From positions 17,571-81,570 of the IMG/VR virus record IMGVR_UViG_3300006735_000002: a stretch of 64,000 nt of DNA; one strand, given 5' to 3'. Both the position numbers and the translations under genes were made by a program. This document shows positions 1 to 11,200 of this stretch, one piece after another (positions within the stretch are counted from its first letter, which is position 1; each line of letters starts with the position of its first letter). The DNA is from a virus. The notes beneath the pieces were generated by a model. It was given only the letters and a program-made list of their open reading frames with translations. It made no database searches and was not told the origin of the DNA.

Positions 1-2
1 TC

Positions 3-2240
3 CAAAGCCAGACACCCGCTCAGGTGCAGGCCATGTTGGATCGTGGTTTGTCTGAAATCATCGCCTTCGCCGGCAAAGGAGGCTTTGCCTCAGGCGGACC
101 TGACGTGCGCAACCCGACGGATACTGCGAAGATTGCCTCTAACGTCAGGGGAGTTTCTCGCGCAGCCGAGCACGTGCTCACGACGCTCGAAGCAGACCCG
201 AACATTATCAAGGGTGAGTTGAGCGACGAGGCCTACCAGTCGTGGGTTGAACTGTCGAAGGACGGGAGAGCTGGCGAGTGGCTGGACAGCATCGAGTTCG
301 ACTCCAACTTGATTGATTCTGGCGTACTCGATCGACTGAACTTAGACGACGCTAACACAGCCGCGTTTGGGAACTTCCTTCAGGGGGCCTATCGAGAGGA
401 CCTCCAGTATCAAGCCATCATGCGGATGCGCGACGAAGCGGTTGATTTGGCGGAGAAGGCGAAGGGGGGCGAAACGCTGTCGCCTGATGAAATCGCTCGA
501 CTGCGCACTCTCTCGAACTCGATGGCACATACGTCTCTGGGTCTTGAGGGTGTCAATCTCGAGAGCGAGATTCTCGAAGAGGTAGAGGCTCTGGGTGAGT
601 CTCCTCAGATGAACTACAGCTACTCGGGAGACATCAAGAATCGCGCCGACCAGCTGGCCTTCGCCAAGAGCGTGGCGTTGGCCGAGGACGGCGAGGCGCA
701 GATGGCGATGCTGCAAACCGCAGGCGACCTGCTCGCTTCGGGCGTCGACTCGTCCGGTCGTCCGATCTACAGCCGAGGCCGCAGCCGCGACCCGATGTCG
801 AGCAACCCGTTCATCCAGCCGGTGCTCGACAAGATGGAGATGACCAAGACTGTACAGACCAGTCCGCTGTTTTACCAGGTTGTAGACAAACTCGGAATGA
901 ACCTCGCGGAGGGCGAACGACCGACAACAGGTCAGTTGGCTCGCGTGCTGCGCGAGGTGAAGCGCGACAAGCGTCGAGCATACCGCCCTACGGGCACCTA
1001 CATGGAAGTCGATGTCGTCGATCGCGACCGGGCTCTCGAAGTAAAAAAGGATCAGTTCGTATCGTTCGTTGACGAAGAATCTGGAGACTTCATCTCACTG
1101 GACGACATGCAGCGCCGGTCCGAGGCTGCGTTGTCTGATCGAGACACCAACCCCGTGGTCGAGTTCGACCTTGATGATGCCGGCGTGCGGACTATCATGG
1201 GCATGTCGCTCGATGACGACAGCGCCGACAAGGTTCGCGAGCTCAACAAGCTCTACGGCCTGGACCCGAAGAAGGCTGCAGGCTCCAGCGTCGTAGTCGA
1301 CCTAATCACCAACGAAGTAGCCGTCATTGGCCCAGAACGTCAGGTGTTCTTCCGCGGAAACATCAAGGGCGACCAGGTCGCGGCCATCAACGACGCCGCG
1401 CTCAACAGCAACGTCGCGCATGTCGCAGCCGACCCTGCCGCGGTTCGTGAAGGCAAGTACGGTACACCGCTGACTTCTTTGGACGGCTTGACGAGGGGGA
1501 CGCGCTACGACGCTCACCTGTACGCTCCTCCAGGGACGAAGCTGTCTATGGAGACGCCGCTTCGCAAGGTCCAGGGCTTTACTGCGCGGCAGAAGTACGG
1601 GGGAGACCAGAGCCGCTTTGTCGTGATGGGCGGAGACCGCAAGGGTGAGCAGATTCTGTTCTCAGATGTTCGCGGAGACTCGTTTTCTTCGATGGACCCT
1701 GCGGTGGTCGCTGATCGCATGGGAATCACGCCGGGTCAGGTTGAGCGTCTCCGTCGTCGTGATGATCGACGGTCTCGGCGTAGCCGATCGGAGTACAAGA
1801 AGGGCAAGGGCACCTACTCGAGTGAGCCGATTGCCCGAGAGAAGACTCCGATGCAGAAGGCGCTTGAGCCACCTCCGATGACGGATGCTGAGGTCGAGGC
1901 TACACTCCCCGACAAGGCCAGCCAGGTCACGCCTCCTGAGGCGGCGGCCCCCGTTGTTCCGCCCCCGGTTTCTTCGCCGGCGTTGACGAGCAGCCAGCCC
2001 GGCAGAGGTACGCCGCCGAAGGCTTCGGGAGAGTCCGCGCCTCCCGAGACAATGCCTCCGTTTGATTACGGGTATTCCCCCACGACGAGCGAGTACGCAG
2101 CTGCGTTTAGTGTTGCAGATGAAGAGGAAGAAGAGGCTGAGCGTCAGAGGGCTTTGGCCGCCGAGACAGCCGTTCCGATGAAGGGTAAACAGACTCCCAC
2201 TCGCCGGGGCAAGCGAGGCGCAACGCCGCCGTCTTCGTAG
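3..2240 (+). CDS. C-terminal part of a large virion-type protein, 5'-truncated by the window edge
   Basis: The frame is open through base 3, so the true start lies outside the window; a GTG at 24 is only the first possible internal start. About 745 residues are visible. The body is mixed helix and strand with many charged residues. Near the end come a strongly basic stretch (RRRDDRRSRRSRS), a long Pro/Ala/Ser-rich linker, an acidic patch (VADEEEEEAE) and a basic tail. No enzyme motif is recognised. The gene lies upstream of and in the same direction as the giant polyvalent gene, and the disordered tail with alternating charge is common in internal virion or ejection proteins. Function is inferred only from that context. 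Confidence 0.75.
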   Translation, partial: QSQTPAQVQAMLDRGLSEIIAFAGKGGFASGGPDVRNPTDTAKIASNVRGVSRAAEHVLTTLEADPNIIKGELSDEAYQSWVELSKDGRAGEWLDSIEFDSNLIDSGVLDRLNLDDANTAAFGNFLQGAYREDLQYQAIMRMRDEAVDLAEKAKGGETLSPDEIARLRTLSNSMAHTSLGLEGVNLESEILEEVEALGESPQMNYSYSGDIKNRADQLAFAKSVALAEDGEAQMAMLQTAGDLLASGVDSSGRPIYSRGRSRDPMSSNPFIQPVLDKMEMTKTVQTSPLFYQVVDKLGMNLAEGERPTTGQLARVLREVKRDKRRAYRPTGTYMEVDVVDRDRALEVKKDQFVSFVDEESGDFISLDDMQRRSEAALSDRDTNPVVEFDLDDAGVRTIMGMSLDDDSADKVRELNKLYGLDPKKAAGSSVVVDLITNEVAVIGPERQVFFRGNIKGDQVAAINDAALNSNVAHVAADPAAVREGKYGTPLTSLDGLTRGTRYDAHLYAPPGTKLSMETPLRKVQGFTARQKYGGDQSRFVVMGGDRKGEQILFSDVRGDSFSSMDPAVVADRMGITPGQVERLRRRDDRRSRRSRSEYKKGKGTYSSEPIAREKTPMQKALEPPPMTDAEVEATLPDKASQVTPPEAAAPVVPPPVSSPALTSSQPGRGTPPKASGESAPPETMPPFDYGYSPTTSEYAAAFSVADEEEEEAERQRALAAETAVPMKGKQTPTRRGKRGATPPSS

Positions 2241-2262
2241 TCGAAGTAGCCTCGGTCTCTCA

Positions 2263-2271
2263 TGTTACACT
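2263..2271 (+). promoter_or_regulatory. Extended -10 type promoter upstream of the giant gene
   Basis: TGTTACACT contains TGn followed by a TACACT -10 box and ends 25 bases before the ATG at 2297. No convincing -35 box lies 16-18 bases upstream. The same nonamer, or a one-base variant, precedes the other plus-strand units at 17588 and 49094. Transcription would start near 2278. The box overlaps the left arm of a perfect hairpin. Confidence 0.5.
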
Positions 2272-2294
2272 CACCCGCAACCACGGGTGAGTGT
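2267..2294 (+). promoter_or_regulatory. Perfect 11-bp hairpin just before the giant gene's start codon
   Basis: ACACTCACCCG (2267-2277) is exactly complementary to CGGGTGAGTGT (2284-2294) around the six-base loop CAACCA. The right arm carries the only Shine-Dalgarno-like sequence (GGGTGAG) for the ATG at 2297. Read-through RNA from the upstream gene would fold and hide it. RNA started at the overlapping promoter near 2278 would lack the left arm. Confidence 0.65.
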
Positions 2295-2296
2295 CC

Positions 2297-5200
2297 ATGT
2301 CGTATTTCGACAATCTGCGCAAGCGTGCCGGCTTCGCCATTGAGCCTTTCGCGGACCCCGAGCCGGAGCAGCTTCAGCCCCCCGAGGATGTGGGCGCAGG
2401 CGTAGCTGTCGATGCACCAGACACGCTGGGCGACCCTTTTCCAGGCGCACCCTCGGGCATCGCTAAGAGGCAGAAGTACGAGCTCCCCAAGGTCGAGTTC
2501 GATGACTTCGACCCCTTTGAAGCTTTGGGTAACGTCCAGTTTCAGGCAGAGTACGCCGCCGAAGTTGCCACTACGACAGGACAAGAAGCTCAACAGGCTC
2601 TCCGTGTTGCGGGTGAGCGCGAACTGTCTGACCTTGGAGACGGCGTACTTGGAACGACCTTAGGGTCTCTCGCTCAGTTTTTGCCGGCGACAGCGGCGAA
2701 AGCCCGAATCAGCGCCGGGGAAGGTGACGTCGACATCCCAGGCATCACTTCATACCTGTTTAATCCGCAGGACACACCGGAAGAACTCTTTCAGACACTG
2801 TCCGCTTCAGAGATCGACGAGTCTTCTGCCGCAGCTCAGGAGATTGCCAAGCAGGGCCGGCGGGCGAAGAAGGTCCGTAATGCTCGGGACATTCGCGCAG
2901 ACATCATGGCGCGAAAGATCGAGAAGGAGTTCGTCAACCACTACGGTGAAGCTCCGGGCGCCGAGAAGTACGCAGCTTTTATCGACAACATCATCGCGCA
3001 GACCTCGACTCCCGAGAAGCGGAGGACTGAGCGTGACGCTGAGTTCGTGCTGCTGGACGCCGCAGAGCGCAAGATGCCCAACAAGGGCGGAGGGGAGAGC
3101 CAGAGCCAGTACCAGTCCGTGCAGCGCCGCGCGGTCAACCTGGTGTTGGACACGTCAAAGGCGGGCATAGGTACGGCTTTCGCAGACAGCGCACTTGTTC
3201 AGGCTCTCCCTAACTTCATCGACACTGTCCCGAAAATCGAGCGAGACAAGATTCGTTCGGATCTTTCGGGAGCGCCTTCGACCGGTTCGACTCTTGAGCG
3301 TGCGGAGTTTTTGGCGCAGTTGTTCAACCTCCCGGCGCCACTTGAGGTCGACGGACTTGAGCCGATTCCCGCGACGTTGGTGGGGTCACAGGCCATTCGG
3401 GAAACGATCGCCAGCAACGACTTTATCTTCCGCGAGAAAAACACTCGGTCGACTCCTAAGACCGAAGACCTCTACCGTCCGCTGAAGTCCGACGCGGTGG
3501 CCGACGAAGACGAGCAGAGCCGGGTCATCTATCTGGCGGGTCAGGCAGGCATTCCCGCCCCGATGGCGTACGCCATCTCAAAGACGGAGAGCACGGGCAT
3601 ACCCGATGGGTTCGCGTACAACCTGCACATCGGAAGTTCTCTCGACAAACGCACTCCCGAGAGTCGTCGGCGCACTCCGCAGGAGGAGGTCGCACTTCGT
3701 CGTAGTCTGCGCGAGGCTGGATTCGATGTGGTAATGGAGCCGGTTGAACGCGACGGCGAACTCGTCTGGCCGGCTGAGAACTTCTACAGAGGCGACGCCA
3801 AGAAGGTCTTTCAGGCGGCGTACGGCGTCAACGGTAAGGCGGCTGTCCAGGGCGGAGCCTGGGGCGAGTACCAGGTCCTGGGCCGGGATGGCGGTCTCAT
3901 CGACGCCATGCTCCAGATTGACGGCGTAGAGGACGAGGACCAGGCCGCAGAGCAGGCGGTCCTGCAGTTCCGTGAGAACCCAAGCCTCATCGGCGACCAG
4001 TTGTTTGTCAACTGGTTCCGCCGCGAAGACCCGCAGGCTGTGACGGCACGGCAAGCGGCCAACGATGGCGACGTTGAGACCTTGGGGCTTATGTACTACG
4101 GCGATTCGCCTGACCCAAAGCAGGTCACGGAGCGGCGAAAGTGGACGACTCGCACGAAAAACAACCTTGAAGACTACGTCGGCGGGATGTTCACGCCGCC
4201 TGAGTCGGCCGAGGACCAGCGGCCTGAGGCCCTGGTGTCGGTGGCAGGCGCCACTCCGCTCGCCGAGCGCGAGGACCCTGAAGACCTCATCGAAGAAGCT
4301 GCCACCGCCGTAGGCGAGATGATCGGTCAGTCTGACTTCCGCGAAGGTAAGACTGAAGTTGAGCAGGCGTTGGGGCTGAACGCAATCCAGGCTTCGTCGG
4401 GCAGCGGGCTGCTGCCGTCGTTCACCGCGTTTGCTCAGATGTCCGAGTACCCCGAAGAGGGCACGCCGACCCGAGAAAAAGCGGTAGCTCCTTACCGTGA
4501 GCTCATCAAAGCAGGAAGCCCTCTGCTGGCGGATATGAAAGACTCGTTCCGAGCACCGGTTGGAGAGAAGTTCTCGAAGTTTGCTCGCGCGGTGTACCGC
4601 GACATGCTTGAGTCAGCGAGGCTTTCGGGCGAGGAGCCTGACGAGCGTGAGATCGAGATTGAGGCAAGGAAGAAAGCGTTCAAGCTCATGATTTCCGCCC
4701 AGACGGCGGACGCTACCCTGCCACCGTTCCAGACCTCGTGGGACTACATCACGGGGCAGACCGACGAACTGAGCCTCATCGACGCGATGAAGCCGCTGGT
4801 CGAAGTTGTCGGCGCAGTTGACGGCGGCTTCGTCTACCGTCAGGAAGGAACCGGCCTCGCATTCATGAACGCGATGGACGCTCCTCCGGTCATGGGGCAG
4901 TCGTTCAACATCGGCGTGGTCAAATACTACCTGTTGCCCGCGCTTGGGGCGGAGATCGAGAAGGCCCAGTCCGGAGAGCAGGGCCTAATGGACGCCGCAA
5001 TCAACATGGGGATGTCCTCATTCAAGGCGTCGCAGCTGGGCACTAGCGTTATCCCAGGGGCCAGCGCAGTCACCGGAGGCGTTCTCGAAGAGGTCAAGCG
5101 CGCAGGTGTTCGCGGCGTGGCTGAGCGACAGAACTTTGTTGAGCTGGGCATTGAGCAGGGAGGCAACCTCACTGCTTGGGCCATGCAGCAGGCCTTGGAC

Positions 5201-8200
5201 ACAGAGCGCGGCCGAGAAGCTGTCGAAAGCCTCATCGAGTCGGGAGTGATCCCAATCCCTGCGGGGCTGGAGAAGGGCAACGTCGATCTGGCTACAATCG
5301 AAATCGCCCGAGCCGCAGGGTCGGTGTTGGGCACCGTGGGCGGCTTTATCGTCGCAGTTGCACACCCTGACGCTCTGATGGGTATCGGAGACACCAAGGC
5401 AGCAATCACCGCCGGCTATCGCCAGTTTAAGGCAATCCCCGACTTTGAGCGTACAACCGAGGCACTCATCGGCCTCCGGGGGGAAATCTACAAGCGCGGC
5501 CTCGGGCGTGTTTCTCGCACGGCTGAAATCGCCATGGGGCTTGAGCAAGTCGTTGCGCGAGACCAAGGCGGTAGCTCGACCAAAGCCGTCGCTGACGCCT
5601 ACAGTGTACTGCTGGACAAGGTCGAGCAGCTGCGTGAGTCAGACAACCTCGACGCAGACCTGCGCGCCCGTGGTCGTGCTTCGGTATATGTTTTCATCGA
5701 CGGCGAAGCCGAGCGTCGGATGGGGGAGATCGCCGCGGGTGACTCGATTCAGTCCGCCGCAGCCAAGGACGCGCTCGACGAAGGGTTCTCCGAGGTAGTC
5801 GCGGCGAAGCTCAAGTCGGTCGCGGAAGAGGCCATCGCGTCCGGCAACCCCCTGAAGAAAGAGGAGGGCAAGCGCCTGCTGGCTATCGTAAACGCAGGTA
5901 TCGGCGATAACGTCACGCTCACTCCGAAGCTATCGGACATTAAGGAAGCGAAGACGCAGGACGGCAGGATTGTCGCAAACGTCGCGTTCAGTACGGCCGA
6001 TCGTCTCGAGGCATTGATCTTGGGCCTGAAGCTCGACGACCCCTCAAAAGACTCGACAGCGCTTCGCCAGACCATTTTTGAGCAGCGTATGGGCCGTGTC
6101 CGCCCCACCCTGGGCAATACGAACTCTAAAGACATCGCAGGCTTCGCTCAAAACCCCACGCTGGCCAACGGTCTCGACGTCTTTGCCCCAGTCTCGGAGA
6201 AGGCGCTGGACGCAAGCCTCGAAGGCGTCAGGTTGTCGGACGCCAAGAAGGAGGAGTTCCGCGCGACAAGGGCTGCGCTGGAGGACTTCCACAAGCGCCT
6301 GAAAGCTGCCGTCGCAGACGGCAGCATTCTTGACCCGCTCGTAAGCGCAGACTTCAAGAACGAGTTTCGCCAGAAGAAGTTCAAGCAGAGCAGCTACAGG
6401 CTGTTTAACAACTCCGAGGAGAGCGACCGCGGACGCCGCTACGCGCAGGTGCTGACAGGCGTGTTCAATGAGGCGGCCGTCGTCACCAACAAGAGCGAAG
6501 GTCATCAGTTCTTGCGGCGTGGTCTCGATGCCGTGCTGACTTACTCAACCGAGCGAGGGAAGACAATCCAGAGCTTTTCTCGGAGCCTGGTCGACGAAGA
6601 CGCGGTGCGGGCCGGAGGGTTTACGGACGTAGACGACTTCCTCGACCCACAAGGCTCTCGTCACTACGTGAACCGCGCTATCTCGGCGATGCTGGTTTCG
6701 ACCAAGGAAGGCATTCTCTCGTTCGCCCTGGGCGTGCCAGGGCTGCGCCGGACGGTTGACCCCGCGATGCTCAAGGTCCAGCAGCGTTCGATGATGTCCA
6801 CCGCGGCGCTGCATCAGATGCGGGCAGATGGTCAGGACCCGTTCACTGTAGCGGCTTCCGTGCAGGGCGAAGTGCTTCGTCGTCTTCGGCAGGAGAAGGC
6901 GCTCGCAGTGCAGGCGGGCGACAGTGTGCGTTCAGCCGAGGTCAGCGACCAGATCGACGAGGTCCTTACACCTCAGTGGCGCACAGGTCTCATCGACTGG
7001 ATGAAGGCTTCGGCTGACGCCATCTCTCGCGGCGAAGACCCTCAGTCCGTGGTGAAGTACAACCTCCCCATCGGCATCACGTTGGGCACGGCCAGCGAGA
7101 CAGCTCTGCCAGTGCTGCCGGCGACGCGCAAGTTCGCGCGAGGATCGTTCTTCCGGGCGTTCGGCTTCTCTCCCCCTGAGCAAGTTCGAGCAGGGCAGCT
7201 GAGCCCCGGTACACGCACTGTGCGGCCCCGCATCTCTCCTGAAGAGGAGCGCGCGGTCGAGTACGTGCTGGACAGGATGCTGCGCTACATGGCACGCGCG
7301 GACATGATGCAAAGCCCAGGGGCTGCCAACGCCAAGGTCGAGAACTTCATCAAGCAGAATATCCTGAATGTTCGGTCGGTGGACTCGCTGAACAACTTCG
7401 CGGCCAAGGCCACAGAGATGCGTGGAGCACTCAGCTCTACCCGCGATGCCATTTCTCAGCGTCGACATGGAATGTCGTACGACGAGCTCGCAGCGACAGG
7501 CGACACCCGTGCTCGGGTCGAGGTGCAGTCGGACGCGATGCAGTCGGTCCTTCCTCTGATGTCTGAGCGGGAAGCGTTCCTTATCTTCCACCGCACTTAC
7601 GAAGAGCTCGAAGACATCATCGCAGCGGCTCGCCGCGGTGAGACCGGCGATGATTTTGTGGCGACGCGGCTGTTTCAGGACGCATCTGCCGCAAGCGCTG
7701 ATGCCGACGAGGTTGCCGAAGCCCGGCGTCTGTACGAGGAGCAGGGGGTTGAGTCGCCGTACTTCAAGCGGTGGCTCGGTGACTCCAAGGTCGTGGACGA
7801 CGAGGGTCAGCCGCTGGTCGTGTATCACGGCACCGCAGGTGATTTCGACGAGTTTGGTCGAAAGAGGCCGCAGGAGCTGGGGTATCACTTCGGAAGTTCC
7901 GAAGCAGCCTCGACTCGCCTTGGTCTACTCGTCGAAGAAGAAGTGGCGGCGCTTAGCGATACAGAGCGTGCGCGCTACTTCGAGGCAGTTCGGTCTACTT
8001 CTGAAGGCGTAAACGTCGTTCCGGTATACCTCTCGATGACGCCGCTGCGCGTGAGTGACTCGGTTTCATGGACAGGCGTGTCGGTAATCGATGATATGGC
8101 GCGTCGTTACCCTCAGTTTGCAGACATCTTTGGCGAAGCGCGTACGCGGTTGTCTGCGATTCCTGAGACAGACCTGGCGGCGCGTGCCGACGTTGTAAAG

Positions 8201-11200
8201 GACGCAGTCCGTAAGACTGGTCATGATGGTTTGGTTTATCGAAATGTGATCGAGGGTGGAGGAGATTCTTACATCGCCTTCGACCCAACCCAGGTCAAGT
8301 CCGTCTACAACCGCGGCACCTTCGATGACAGCGCACGGCTGCTCTTTCAGGGTGAAGACGTCCAGCGTGTGGCTCGTCGTCGCGGCGGTGGGCGCCGCAG
8401 GGTGGACCCTGATGCCTCCATCGGGTCGAAGCAGCCTGTAGGCGTCAAGACCCGTGCGGCGAGGATCAACGAGAAGTTTGGGCCTCTGGCGGGCACCGCT
8501 GAGCGTGCGGTACTCGCATACAATGGAGCCCTTAGCAGGGCTCGCCTCAACCCCAAGAGGACGCAGGCCCTGCTCGAGAAAGCCCAGAACGCGATCAAGC
8601 GGGCTTACGTCACGTTCTCGATGGGCAACGCTCAGAAGGTACCTGACCTGCTGCTCGACATTGCAGATGCCATCAAGACTGACGACGCGGTTCTCGAGGC
8701 TTTGGCGAGTAAGCCGAACTTCCATGGAGTCATGAGCAACCTGGTCAGGAAGGCGCGCAACCCTGAGCAGTTGACTCAGGCGGACGTTCGCTCCATCGAG
8801 ACAACTCTCGATATGATAGGTCTCGCAGACCGATTTGACGCTCGTCGTATCGGCTCGTACACCGGAGAGGTCGCCAAGGCTCCCAAACGTGAGGCCGAAG
8901 CGCTGGCAGCGGTGGCGGATGCGGCTGCCCCGGCGGCGCAGCCGGTTGCTGCCGCTAAGCGGCTCAGGATGCCTGAGGCTCCTGAGCGTTCTCCCAAGGT
9001 CGGTGAGGTGCTCGGCGACATCGAGAAGTTGTCGGACATCAAGGGTCTGAAGTCTCAGGTGCTTGCGGCTGCTCTGGACCTCAAGGGCGACTACGGTCGT
9101 GACGCTGACGTCGTGCTCAAGGCGATCGACATGATCGGTCCTGAGCGACTCAACGACATCGCGCTGACGGTTGCTCGCGAGCCTGGGCCAGAAGGCCGGC
9201 GTGCGATGTTCGACTTCACCGAAAACACTATTCGGATCTACGAAGACGCCCTCGAGACCGGCGTTTTTTCCGACGAGGTAGTCAAGGAACTCTGGCGGTC
9301 GCTGACTCGGTATCTCCCCGAAGACGAGATCAAGGCCCTCTCTGACGAGTACCTCGACCAGCGCGCGATGTTTATGCGCGAGGAGTCCGAGCTCTTCGAC
9401 GCGCAGGGCGCGTTGAAGGAGGGCGCTAACATCGACGACGTCGACCGACATATCCTCGACTTTGAGGATTGGGTGGTCCAGAGTATGAAGGACCTCGCGC
9501 TGCAGAAGTCGCGAGAGGCTGTGTTCCAGACCACCGGGGCGGGGAGGCTGTCGAAGCGACCTCTAAACGTCAGGGGCAACAGGGTCCTGAAGGTGTTGAT
9601 GGACACGGTCAAGGGTCTCGTGCAGGAGTTTTTCAGCCAGGCGAAGAACCTGACGCAGATCATCGAGGACTTCTACTCGTCGGGCAAGTACACTGAGCGG
9701 CTTCGCGAGAAGGGCATTCAGCTGGTCGTTACGGACGAGGATCTTCTGCGTCGTCAGAAGGAGTGGACGAAGTTTATTGATGAGTCGGCGAAGGTCGAGC
9801 CGAAGAGGGCTTTGGGTCAAGTTAAGACGCCCGGAGGAAAACAGAAGGGCGACGATGCGGCAGCAGCGGCTGCGCGAACAGAGGCCATTGACAAAGCGAC
9901 TGCGCGCGCTGGTAAGTCTGACGCTGCAATCTCGGTCGGGGAACTCAAGAAGCTCGCAGATCGATTTAGCCGCACCGCGTCTACAACCGACAACCCCAAG
10001 CGGGTTGCGATGGTGCGCAGGAAGTTCCGCGAAGGCATCGACCCTGTGATCGCGGCAGTTGGCAACGACGAAGCGAAGGCCCTGCTGACTCCGCTGCTCG
10101 AGGCTGCCAAGGCAGACGATGCAGTGGCAGATGCTCTGGCGAAGAGCCCTGAGGCCATCAACGCCATTGAAAACTTGGCGGTTCAGGCAGACGTCGCTGA
10201 AGACCTCGCACCCGTGGTAGAGGCGTTCCGCAGAGACATTACTGACGCTGGGCTCGGAGATCGACTGCCTGAGGTCGAGGTCCCTGCAGCAGTTGTGTCT
10301 GACGAAGTGGCGACTCCAGCAGCCCCCAAGGCCACGCCTGTCGCAGAGGCTGAGCCCAAGGTCGCGGCGGTGCCGCAGCCTGATGAAGGTGTCGACAATC
10401 TGACTGGCGCAGTCGCTGACAGAGCGACGTCGCGCGTGATGGAGATTCTCAAGTTCGAGGCAGGCAAGGATGACACGACCGTCAAGCGAGCGGTCAAGTT
10501 CGTCTTCCCGCGCGAGGAAGTCGCTCAGCGCATGCTCAACGAGGCGATCAAGGACGACGTGACTCGCGTTCTTCGGTCGGGAATCGTGGACCGTCTCACT
10601 GAGCTGGGCGTGACGGCGAAGGTCGACGGCGAAGAAGCCTCTGCAAAGCAGTTGGTGCGCTTGTTCAATGACCTTCAGTCGAAGGAGGACGCCGCGCGGT
10701 ACGGCAAGGTAGACGGCAGTGCTGAAGCGGGTGACGAGCTTCTCGTAAATGCGCGGGCAGAGCTTGAGACTGACATCGCCGAACTCAATAAGCGGATTGA
10801 AGCTGCCGAAGAAGAGGCCGAAATCGGCAAACTTCGCCGTCAGCTTGGTGAGGCTGAGAGTGCTCTTGAGGAAATGGAGCGTGGCCGTGAGACTGTGGAA
10901 ATCCGTCGCAGCGCTTCGAAGTTTCTCGATGACGTCTACGACCCTAAGCGCGGCCTGGAGAACGCACAGCGAGGCCTTGCTCTGGTCGAGCGGCTTTCTG
11001 CCGGAGTGTCTGCTCCCGGCGGAGCTTCTTTGAGAAGCATGGTCGGAGAACTGTCGCCCGAGGAGCAGAACGTCGCTCGCTACCTGCTTGAGCGGCAGAT
11101 GAAGAACCACAAGCGCGGCACGGCGCTGACCATGGAGGTCAGGGACGACGGTGAGCTGTACTTCCAGTTGGTGGGGGACCGTCCGCTGTTCGACGAAGAC

